A stretch of 64,000 bases of DNA, taken from assembly GCF_018991925.1 (NCBI RefSeq), contig NW_024735503.1, forward strand, positions 4,756,762 through 4,820,761. Direction: 5' to 3'. Below the pieces are notes generated by a model that saw nothing but the letters and a program-made list of their open reading frames with translations, did no database searches and had not been told where the DNA came from. This document shows, in pieces, positions 56,268 to 64,000 of this stretch (position 1 is the stretch's first letter; the number at the start of each line of letters is the position of its first letter). This DNA is from Homarus americanus (taxonomy: Eukaryota; Arthropoda; Malacostraca; Decapoda; Nephropidae). The translations under genes and the position numbers were made by a program.

Positions 56268-56740
56268 AGTGTAGTGCTCTCTCTCTCTCTCTCGCTCTCT
56301 CTCTCTCTCACGTTTCTCATTTATTTATATTTCCTTTACGATTTTCTCATGTGTTCCTCGGTGTTCTTCATCTCCTTGTATTGCTCTTATCGTTATTCGA
56401 CTTATTCCCCTTTATCTGTTATTTCTCTTGACATGGTCTGTTTTTTCCCTTAGGTTATTTCCCCCTTGCTGTTATCTCTCTCCCCTCACTTGTCCTCTTT
56501 TTTCCCCTTGTCTTTTGTCCCCGTCACTCCCCTCACCCGCGTCCCTCTGCCAGTCTTTTTTTTCTTCTCAACTTTTCCTTTTGTCTCCTCATTATTTTTT
56601 TTATTTTCTCTTCACCTTTTCTGTTTCAATTCTCCGTCTTTTTCTGTCTATCCTTCGCAATTTACTCTCTCTCTCTCTCCTTTCTGTCTTCTCCGTCTTT
56701 CCAAGGTCGCCTTTTTTCGCCTCCATCTGTTGCTTTCTAG
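56268..56740 (+). repeat. Long polypyrimidine-rich tract with CT run
   Basis: A (CT)n run at 56276-56308 opens about 450 bases that are mostly C and T on the + strand. The open frames through it (Ser/Leu/Phe-rich) follow from composition. Confidence 0.7.
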
Positions 56741-57029
56741 GTCACAACTAAAGGGTTATTTTACCATATCATTGTGTATACCTTCAAGGCCTTAACTTAT
56801 CTCTGTGTTACGCCCCCTCCCTCCATCGTTGACCACGCCCATGTATCCACGCTGCTGAGTCATTCCCTTCCCCACCCCTGGCTACGCCAGACTGAGTGTG
56901 GCTGCCTCCGTCGCTCACCCTCTGAGAGTATATGGGGGCTTCACCTATGGTCCTCCTCTTCGGGGAGACTCGTGGTGCTCATACCCCTTACTGTGTGTAC
57001 ACCAAGCCTTTACTGCCTACCTTACTGCA

Positions 57030-57038
57030 CGCATATAA

Positions 57039-57069
<31 letters not shown>

Positions 57070-57270
57070 CCCCTTCTGTCTTTTTTCTCTTCGACTTCCT
57101 TCCCTAACACTATCTCTGCCTCTTCTCTTTATCCCTACCTTTTCCTATCTCCCCATACCCTCCCCTCACCCCTGCACCTTCCCCCTCACACTATCCCCTT
57201 CCCACCCTCCCTCCTCCTCACTATCCCTCCCTCCCCCTCTCTTTCCCTTCCTCGTAAAACGTCTCCTGCA
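57030..57270 (+). repeat. Polypyrimidine-rich tract
   Basis: A (CT)n run at 57040-57066 continues into CCCTCCCTCC-type strings. This is a second pyrimidine tract close to the first. The GC-rich DNA just downstream (57300-57400) carries several CCACGCCC motifs but no identified start site. Confidence 0.7.
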
Positions 57271-57642
57271 TCGTCTTCATCCGCCATCACCATGCTTTAA
57301 TCCCCCACCCCCCTCCCACCCACCCCCCTCGGCCACGCCTACCCTGGCTAGACAGACGCCACGCCCCCCACGAGCCAGACAGGCCACGCCCACACGCTGC
57401 TATTGATTGGAAGTCCCGTATGTACTGAGGGAGAGGAGGGAGGATGGAGGAAGAAGAGAGAGAGAGAGAGAGGAGGAAGGAGATTAGAGGGAGAGAAAAG
57501 GGGAATGGAGGAGGGATAGAAAAATGGAGAGACAGTGAGAGTGTAGAGGAAGAAACCAACTTCTTAAATTGACTTGGTACTTGAGGTGAATAATTTGATG
57601 TTCCTTCTTTCGGTGATAACTTTATGTTCCCCATCTGAATGA

Positions 57643-57674
57643 CATTATTATTATTATTGTTATTATTATTATCA

Positions 57675-57709
<35 letters not shown>

Positions 57710-57978
57710 GTTATTGTTATTATTATTATTATTATTATTGTTATTATTGTTATTATTATTATTGTTTATTATTATTGTTATTATTATTATTATTGTTATT
57801 ATTATTATCATATTATTATTATTATTATTATTATTAATACATATATTATTATTATTATTATTATTATTATTGTTATTATTATTATTATTATTGTTATTAT
57901 TATTATTATTATTGTTTATTATTATTGTTATTATTATTATTATTGTTATTATTATTATTATTGTTATTATTATCATAT
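57643..57978. repeat. (ATT)n compound microsatellite
   Basis: ATT/GTT trinucleotides for about 335 bp with CAT interruptions. A 60-80-bp pattern of ATT and GTT blocks occurs twice (about 57690-57810 and 57870-57970), indicating internal duplication. The frames through it are poly-Asn or poly-Leu/Ile artefacts. Confidence 0.95.
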
Positions 57979-58112
57979 CCCGTCTCCTATAGCTGGGGGG
58001 GGGGGTGTTGTGGGTGACGGTAGCGGGAAGAAGACCCAATTTGAGTTGATTAATAGATAACCGGATAGATAGATATTTATTCAGGAAAATCGTCATATAA
58101 GTTCACATTAAT

Positions 58113-58215
58113 AAAGCATTTATGTAAACAGTGTAGGTATACAAACAATTTACATACACGGTGCGAGTATACAAACAATTTACATACACAGTACGGGTAT
58201 ACAAACAATGGTAAA
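58113..58215. repeat. Interspersed element with tandem TATACAAACAA units, copy 2
   Basis: Three tandem units of about 32 bp built on GTATACAAACAATTTACATA with ACGGTGCGA-type spacers. The upstream GATATTTATTCAGG at about 58071, read on the other strand, is CCTGAATAAATATC: an AATAAA signal followed by a (TATC)n-like tail. It is related to 31037-31126. Confidence 0.55.
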
Positions 58216-58461
58216 CAATAAAGCGTCATGTATATCTTATATTGTTTGTTAACTTGCTACATTATCTTTGTTTGTTTTCTCTCTGTTTTAATTCTATCTG
58301 TTATTGACTATTATTCATTGATATCGCTTCCGGTTTCTTTATCGTTTATGTGATGGGGAACTATTTTATATCGGGCGTTTTATTTTTTTGGACACGAGTT
58401 ATTTAGTGTAATAACGTCACTCTGAATTGTTTTGTTTTTGTGAAGGGGAGGTGTTGTATAG

Positions 58462-59300
58462 TGTGTTGCTGCCACCAGTGTTGTGTTGGAAGGGTGTTGC
58501 TGCCACCAGTGCTGTGTTGGGAGGATGTTGCTGCCTCCAGTGCTGTGTTGGGAGAATGTTGCTGCCTCCAGTGCTGTGTTGGGAGAATGTTGCTGCCTCC
58601 AGTGATGTGTTGGGAGGATGTTGCTGCCTCCAGTGGTGTGTTGGGAGAATGTTGCTGCCTCCAGTGATGTGTTGGGAGGATGTTGCTGCCTCCAGTGATG
58701 TGTTGGAAGGATGTTGCTGCCTCGTGATGTGTTGGGAGAATGTTGCTGCCACCAGTGTGTTGTGTTGGGAGAATGTTACTGCCACCAGTGTTGTGTTGGG
58801 TGATGTTGCTGCCTCCAGTGTTGTGTTGGGAGAATGTTGCTGCCTCCAGTGTTGTGTTGAGAATAACTGCCACCAGTGTTGTGTTGGGTGGATGTTGCTG
58901 CCTCCTGTGTTGTTGGGAGAATGTTACTGCCACCAGTGTTGTGTGTTGGGATGTTGCTGCCTCCAGTGTTGTGTTGGGAGAATGTTGCTGCCACCAGTGT
59001 TGTGTTGGGTGGATGTTGCTGCCCAGTGTTGTGTTGGGAGGATGTTGTTGCCACCAGTGTTGTGTTGGGTGGATGTTGCTGCCTCCAGTGTTGTGTTGGG
59101 AGAATGTTGCTGCCACCAGTGTTGTGTTGGGAGAATGTTGCTGCCACCAGTGTTGTGTTGGGAGAATGTTGCTGCCACCAGTGTTGTGTTGGGAGAATGT
59201 TACTGCCACCAGTGTTGTGTTGGGTGGATGTTGCTGCCTCCAGTGTTGTGTTGGGAGAATGTTGCTGCCACCAGTGTTGTGTTGGGAGGATGTTGTTGTC
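58462..59300 (+). repeat. 31-bp minisatellite, about 27 copies
   Basis: Tandem units of 31 bp: TTGCTGCCACCAGTGTTGTG followed by TTGGGAGAATG. Variants are CCTCC versus CCACC, AGTGATG or AGTGCTG versus AGTGTTG, and GGTGGATG or GGAGGATG versus GGAGAATG. The left third has mostly GATG/GCTG units and the right two thirds GTTG units. Open frames on both strands are repeat artefacts. Confidence 0.94.
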
Positions 59301-59677
59301 AGTAATGTTGGCTGTGTTTACATAATTTTGCTGGCACTATTAGATGTTAAGGCGATGTATTTAATGTCTTTTCCCCGGCCACTGATGTTAGTTATGTTTG
59401 TGTACAGTCTCACAAGCTTCAGTATGGTGTGTGATTACAAAGGTGGTATTTACAGGTTGTTCCCGATACTCATGTTAAGGTATTTACAGTACCTTATATC
59501 GTTTACATAATGTTGTTTACAATATCGTTCAGTGTCGTGAGGTTCAGTGGTATTACGTCCAAACATCTCATCTTAGCTGGTTGTTTAGTGTTACCCATTA
59601 ATGTTGTACGTTCAAGAATGTGTAATGATGTTCAGGTATTTCAGTTTCACCTGTTGATGTAGGCTTTAAAAAATATG
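59301..59677. other. Single-copy stretch, no gene recognised
   Basis: Intron-like sequence between the 31-bp array and the next foldback repeat. Confidence 0.45.
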
Positions 59678-59801
59678 AATCACCTGAAGATAAAATTCCC
59701 CCCCTCCCCCCAGCTTAACCTAACTCAACCCACCTAGGTAGTGTTAGGATGCTGTTAATCTTCAGGTAAAATAATCTCAGGTGTATGATCTTCAGGTAAA
59801 T
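59678..59801. repeat. Foldback (hairpin) repeat, copy 9
   Basis: Left ATCACCTGAAGATAAAATTC, then CAGCTTAACCTAACTC. Right GTAGTGTTAGGATGCTGTTA, AATCTTCAGGTAAAATAATC and the terminus GATCTTCAGGTAAAT. Outer arms are well matched. Confidence 0.75.
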
Positions 59802-59862
59802 CAAATTCATTATTGTCGAGATAAATTTTTTGTTACCTGTTAATGTTGTAACTTGTAGAAAT

Positions 59863-59898
59863 ATTAAGTGTTTTTCTTTTGTTGTTTTGCAGGTAAGT
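59863..59898 (+). promoter_or_regulatory. Candidate recursive-splicing ratchet point (CAG|GTAAGT)
   Basis: A T-rich pyrimidine tract (TTTTTCTTTTGTTGTTTTGC) runs straight into AG|GTAAGTGG, with the acceptor AG at 59891-59892 and the donor GT at 59893-59894. A perfect acceptor abutting a perfect donor is the defining feature of zero-length ratchet sites in long arthropod introns. The alternative is an ordinary exon starting at 59893, reading VSGGVAACVRGRCGR and then a TAA at about 59938. That would be a short phase-0 C-terminal exon. Weak downstream donors (GGCAG|GTGCGG) also exist. Confidence 0.5.
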
Positions 59899-59974
59899 GG
59901 AGGTGTGGCGGCGTGTGTGCGGGGCAGGTGCGGTAGGTAACACACCTCACCTTTAACTCGGCTACTGTGGCTGG

Positions 59975-60410
59975 CAGTACCTCTCTTCACCTCTCTCCTC
60001 ACCTCGCCTCCTTTATCCTCTTCTCGCATCACCTCACCACCTCCTTCCTTCTCTCCCTTCTTCCTCACCTCTCCTGTCCTCCTTTCCTCCTCATCTTCTC
60101 TCATCTCTCCTCCCTTCTTTTTCTCTTCATCTTCTCTCCTCCTTTCCTCACCTCCTCCCCTCCTCTTTTGTGCAGACAGGGTGGCGTCTCTATTGAGTGT
60201 GAGTGTTTTAGGGGATTATTGTGTGTGTGTGTGTGTGTGTGTTCTCTTGTCTCTCTTTCTCATAAATTCTCTTTTTTTTATCCTCGTCGTTTTCTCTTTT
60301 CTCCATTTTTAATATATTTTCTCTCCCCATCTATATTTTCCTCCTCCTCTTCCTCCTCCCTGTCTCTTCTCCTCTTTCCCCATCACCACTCCCTCCCTCC
60401 TAGCTTCAAG
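59975..60410 (+). repeat. Long polypyrimidine-rich tract
   Basis: CTCACCTCTCTCCTC-type strings make this region mostly C and T on the + strand, interrupted at 60170-60240 by mixed sequence and a GT run. The frames across it are Ser/Leu/Phe-rich artefacts. Confidence 0.65.
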
Positions 60411-60727
60411 TTGACACACGTGATGGCCTGATTGAGACAACCACCAGTTAGTTTAATGGTTGTTTGGACTTAAAATACCAAGACAAACACAGAGGTCGAA
60501 AACACGGTAAGATATCATTGGACTTATTATTGGACTTTTCCTGTATATGAATTACCGCTACTTTTGGTCTGGCTTTTGTAATAGCCATTTTGGACTTTCT
60601 TCTTGGACTTGGATGTTAGATAGAGATTTCAGGTACAATGAACTTGTTTTCTGTGGTTCATTTAGGACTTAATTGGACTTGATGTTATTATATTAAAAGT
60701 CGGTGTTTCTGAGCCCATTTTGGCCTT
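60411..60727. other. Single-copy stretch, no gene recognised
   Basis: Contains loose repeats of TTGGACTT (60518-60680), at about eight occurrences, just upstream of the LINE fragment. Confidence 0.5.
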
Positions 60728-62006
60728 TTTGTCTAACAAATCTGCTGACGTTTTTTTTTAGGAAAGTCTTCGAGGTAGCAGATAATGACGAAAATTACGA
60801 TGTTATTTACTTAGACTTTAGCAAAGCGTTTAGAGTACCGCATCAGAGGCTTCTGAGAAAAATTAAGGCTCGTGGTATCGAGGGGAAAGTTTTAAATTGG
60901 ATAAAATCATGGCTCACCAATAGAACACAGAGGATCAGCGTAGATGGTGTTAAATCTGAGTGGGACTGTGTAACTAGTGGGGTTCCCCAGGGGTCAGTAC
61001 TGGGCCCACTCTTGTTCATTGATTGAAACATTTTATTTAGCCATACAAAATACAGATACAGAGTGGATTATAATTACAATATTAACATGGCTGAGCCAGT
61101 TGAGAACCTGAGCTCTCTTTGAGGCACCTGATATATACTATACATCTATCATAATCTACATAAACGATCTAGATACTGGGATCAGCAGTGACATAGCAAG
61201 TTTGCGGTTGACGCCAAAATAGGGCGGCAGATTAATTCAGGGCAGGATGCAAATGCACTACAGGAGGATTTAAATAAACTGAAGGAGTGGTCAGAAAAAT
61301 GGCAAATGAAATTCAACACCAGCAAGTGCAGCGTACTTGATATTTGAAGAATAAATACTGGCAATGTATACAGCCTTAACAACATCAACCTAGAGAAGTC
61401 GACTTGTGAAAGAGACTTATGGGTACTTGTAAGCCAGGACCTACGGCCTAGAAAACAGTGCGTTAGTGTTCGAAATAAGGCAAACAGAGTATTAGGCTTT
61501 TATATCTAGAAGTGTAAGTAATAAGAGTGCGGAGGTCATATTGCAACTATATCTTGCGCTAGTCAGGCCGCTCCTCGATTATGCTGTTCAGTTCTGGTGC
61601 CCTTATTATAGAATGGATATCAATTCACTGGAGTCGGTGCAGCGAAGAATGACGAAAATGATTCCGGGACTTAAAAACCTTCTATATCAAAATAGATTAC
61701 AGAAACTAAACTTGCATTCCCTGGCAAGACGAAGAGTGCGGGGAGATATGATAGAAGTATTTAAGTGGGTGAAAGGAATCAATAAAGGAGATATAGATAA
61801 AGTTCTTATAATATCCGAGCAGGATAGGACTCGTAGCAACGGATTTAAGTTGGATAAGCTTAAGTTTAGGAGGGAGATAGGAAGGAACTGGTTCACAAAT
61901 AAGGTGGTAGACAAGTGGAACAAGCTTAGCAACTTTGTAGTAAGTGCTGGAATGCTGGAAAGTCTTAAAGGGGGGCTAGATAGATTCATGCATGATAGAG
62001 AGTGGT
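60728..62006 (+). mobile_element. CR1/Jockey-superfamily LINE fragment (copy 3), interrupted and dead
   Basis: The same family as copies 1 and 2. It begins inside the RT domain at the CLINLLTFF region and carries YLDFSKAF, GVPQGSVLGPLL, RRMTKMIPGL, RRVRGDM and FKWVKGINKGDIDK. Several lesions make it inactive: a 3-base deletion removes the Asp of FDRVPH; the FADD catalytic site (61201-61212) reads FAVD in the parental frame; an unrelated 130-bp segment interrupts it at 61020; and frameshifts and stops follow (for example TGA near 61346). It ends in GATAGAGAGTGG, where copy 4 abuts it in opposite orientation. Confidence 0.9.
61020..61149 (-). mobile_element. 130-bp insertion inside LINE copy 3
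   Basis: Compared with copy 1, the sequence CTTGT(T/A)CAT is separated from AATCTACATAAACG by about 130 bases of foreign DNA. The insertion starts TTGATTGAAACATTTTATTT. On the minus strand this becomes AAATAAAATGTTTCAATCAA, an AATAAA signal near a 3' end. A possible CAT target duplication flanks it. The origin is unknown; a short retroposon is most likely. Confidence 0.6.
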
Positions 62007-63110
62007 TATTTCCCCTTTGTTTAGCCCTGACTTCCATTTATACACCTGTATCATATCGCCCCTCACTCTACGTCTCTCGGGATAGTGCAAATTATGATTC
62101 TTTAACCTGTCTCTGTACTCAAGGTTCCTAATGCCAGGGATTAGTCTTGTCATTGTCCTCTGAATTCTTTCTAGGGATTATATATCCATTCTGTAATACG
62201 GTGACCAGAATTGAACTGCGTAATCCAAGTGAGGTCTCACAAGCGCATGATATAGTTTCAGGATGACCTCTCTAGTTTTGTAACTAACACTCCTTTGTAT
62301 GAACCCAATTACTTTATTAGCCTTGTTTCGAGCTAATACACATTGTTTACTTGGCTTAAGATTCCTACTTATCATTACTCCTAAATCTTTCTCACATTCG
62401 AATTTCTCTATAACATCGTTGTTCATCTGATATCTGGTTTCTCTGTTTACATCTCCTAGACTAAGTACTTTACATTTGTCCACACTGAATTTCATCTGCC
62501 ATTTTTCAGACCATTCGAAAATTTTTTTTAGATCTTCCTGTAGTTTTGCGGAGTCCTCGTCAGATTTAATTACAGGCCCTATTTTAGTGTCATCAGCAAG
62601 TTTACTTATGTTGCTGTCTACACCGATATCTATGTCGTTTAGGTATATAATAAATAATAATGGTCCAAGTACTGAGCCTTGGGGTACTCTACTTGTGACG
62701 TTAATGCTCACTCGCTGATTTCTGTCTCGTAACCACGCACTAATCCATTTTAGAATATCTCCTTTATTGCCATGAGCCTCCACTTTTCTTATTAGTCTTT
62801 CGTGGGGGACTCTGTCGAAGGCTTTACTAAAGTCAAGATATACCACATCATAGTCGTGCCCCTCGTCCACTGATTCGAAAACAGCTGAAAAGAATGTTAA
62901 TAGATTAGTTAAACACGAACGCCCGCTTGTGAAGCCATGATGGGAATCATTGATTAACTTGTGCTTCTCCGGGTGATTTCAAATAGAGTTTGAAATTATT
63001 GCTTCCAGTAATTTGCCTGCAATTGATGTTAAGCTGATTGGACGGAAGTTAAGGGATAGTAATCTGGATTAGACTTTAACCTTGACAAGATACATTATCC
63101 TAACGCCATC
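62007..63110 (-). mobile_element. Second CR1/Jockey-type LINE lineage, fragment (copy 4)
   Basis: Minus-strand reverse transcriptase remnant, related to but clearly diverged from copies 1-3. Reading down the minus strand: FRPISLTSIAGKL, HHGFTSGRSCLTNLLTFF, DVVYLDFSKAFDRVPHERL, VPQGSVLGPLLFIIYLNDI, SKLADDTKIG, RPHLDYAVQFWSPYYRMD, MTRLIPGIRNLEYRDRLK and RRVRGDM. An in-frame TGA (plus-strand 62979-62981) and TAA (62178-62180) break it. About eight residues are missing before the VPQGS block. There is no endonuclease and no 3' tail. It joins copy 3 tail to tail at about 62006. Confidence 0.88.
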
Positions 63111-63167
63111 TATGGGAGGAAAGACAATGCGTAAATATTTTCCAAACTCCAAATCGAAATTTGTAAC

Positions 63168-63190
63168 CTAACCTAACCTAACCTAACCGA
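63168..63190 (-). repeat. Short CCTAA tract
   Basis: AACCTAACCTAACCTAACC, the C-rich strand of the arthropod telomere-type repeat, next to the last foldback copy. Confidence 0.7.
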
Positions 63191-63238
63191 GAACTTTACG
63201 TCTTGCTTCACGTAGACCATTACCCCGAAGATAAATTA

Positions 63239-63448
63239 GATCACATTAAGATTACCGCCCCCGCCCTCCTCTTTCTGGTTTATTTCACCTGATTAATTAA
63301 ACATCCAAAGGCTACCTGGAGGATTAAGTTAGGATAGGATAACGTGTTTAATCATCAGGTGGAATGAGCTATGGGTTAGGGTAGGTTGGGTTGGGTTGGG
63401 TTGGGTTAGGGTAGGTTAGGTTAGGTGTTTAATCTTCAGGGCAAATAA
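63239..63448. repeat. Foldback (hairpin) repeat, copy 10, with telomere-like expansion
   Basis: Left GATCACATTAAGATTACCGC, GGTTTATTTCACCTGATTAA and ACATCCAAAGGCTACCT. Right GTGTTTAATCATCAGGTGGA and the terminus GTGTTTAATCTTCAGGG. Between the two right-arm blocks sits GGGTTGGGTTGGGTTGGGTT with TTAGG variants (about 63377-63425), so a pentamer array has expanded inside the arm. Confidence 0.72.
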
Positions 63449-64000
63449 CATATGATGATCCCTTCAAAAATTGTGGCCACTGCTGAATATTTTTTTTGGT
63501 TTTGAGACGATACTAGTAGCTGTCTGTACAACCATCAGCTGCGTGTGTTTGTCCTTACGTGTAGGATATTACCATCGTTAATGACCGGATGTTAATATAA
63601 TTGTCTTTATTTATTCCTTCTAATCGTTAATATAATTGTACTTGTTTTATTTTCCTTCTGAATAATGATAAAAGTTGAAAAAAAAAATCGTCTGAACGTA
63701 TTGTACTATTTCGTCTTCTTGTGACTGTTGAACTTGCTCACAGTATCGGTCATCCACTCTTGTAAACCGCAGGACTACTAAAGTGCTTGAAGCTCCGTGT
63801 TTGTTTGTGTACGAGGGGATTTGAGGCTCCGGAGCGTTTACATCCGGTCATCAGCCTCCATTAGCCGCCTCTCTCAATGCTCCTGATGTCTGTTGCGAAG
63901 ACGAGATCTTTTTATTTCTACAAAAATCTTAAAAGTTGTAAAATATCGTAGAATATTAACCATAAATTGAGCGTGCAAGTCATTTCTATATTAATATACC
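63449..64000. other. Single-copy stretch to window end, no gene recognised
   Basis: AT-moderate sequence with no supported exon, RNA gene or repeat. Confidence 0.5.

Noticed and set aside
57287..58096. Poly-Asn frame on the minus strand and poly-Leu/Ile frame on the + strand
   Set aside because: They translate an ATT/GTT microsatellite.
58403..59510. Open frames of up to 292 codons on both strands in the 31-bp array
   Set aside because: Repeat artefacts. All six frames show comparable openness.

Overview
This window is eukaryotic genomic DNA, most likely from an arthropod and plausibly a decapod crustacean. The evidence is TTAGG/CCTAA-type interstitial telomeric tracts, a very high load of micro- and minisatellites, degraded CR1/Jockey-superfamily LINE copies, long intron-like sequence with GT...AG signals, and no bacterial-style dense coding. 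The decapod assignment is inference. I see no rRNA, intact tRNA, CRISPR array, operon or complete gene. Nearly every long open frame is a by-product of tandem repeats that lack stop codons.

Layout. 1-2.9 kb: a C-rich minisatellite, then a G/T-rich one. 3.9-5.2 kb: a pyrimidine tract, a TTAGG-like 30-bp minisatellite and a His-rich candidate exon. 5.3-9.4 kb: mostly single-copy, with two hairpin-type repeats and a candidate exon near 7.7 kb. 9.46-19.77 kb: one 10.3-kb G/T-rich VNTR with 25- and 32-bp unit types. 20-24.5 kb: two convincing phase-0 exons in intron-like sequence. 24.8-26.7 kb: a homogeneous 32-bp array. 28.4-29.3 kb: a 50-bp minisatellite in which many units carry a 5' splice-site consensus. 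30-33 kb: GT-rich and G-quadruplex-prone arrays. 34.9 kb: a first-exon-like ATG-GCT-GAT followed by a donor. 38.2-39.3 kb: a 473-bp tandem duplication. 40 kb: a 23-bp minisatellite. 47.2-47.4 kb: a phase-0 exon with a TATA-like box upstream. 49.3-50.4 kb: paired 119-bp direct repeats around an LTR-like promoter segment. 50.9-53.7 kb and 60.7-63.1 kb: two tail-to-tail pairs of dead CR1-like LINEs. 55-59.3 kb: more minisatellites and an ATT tract. 59.89 kb: a polypyrimidine-CAG|GTAAGT site that looks like a recursive-splicing ratchet point.

Interpretation. The better exon candidates are all on the + strand, all phase 0 at both ends, and encode acidic, low-complexity peptide. The simplest reading is one or more long-intron genes running left to right, with possible alternative first exons and symmetric cassette exons. 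I do not recognise the protein, and nothing here proves that the exons belong to one transcript.

The most distinctive non-coding finding is an imperfectly palindromic repeat family of about 100-210 bp with ends like GATCACCTGAAGATT. About ten copies are scattered through the window. It behaves like a foldback/MITE family with TTAGG-like sequence near its centre.
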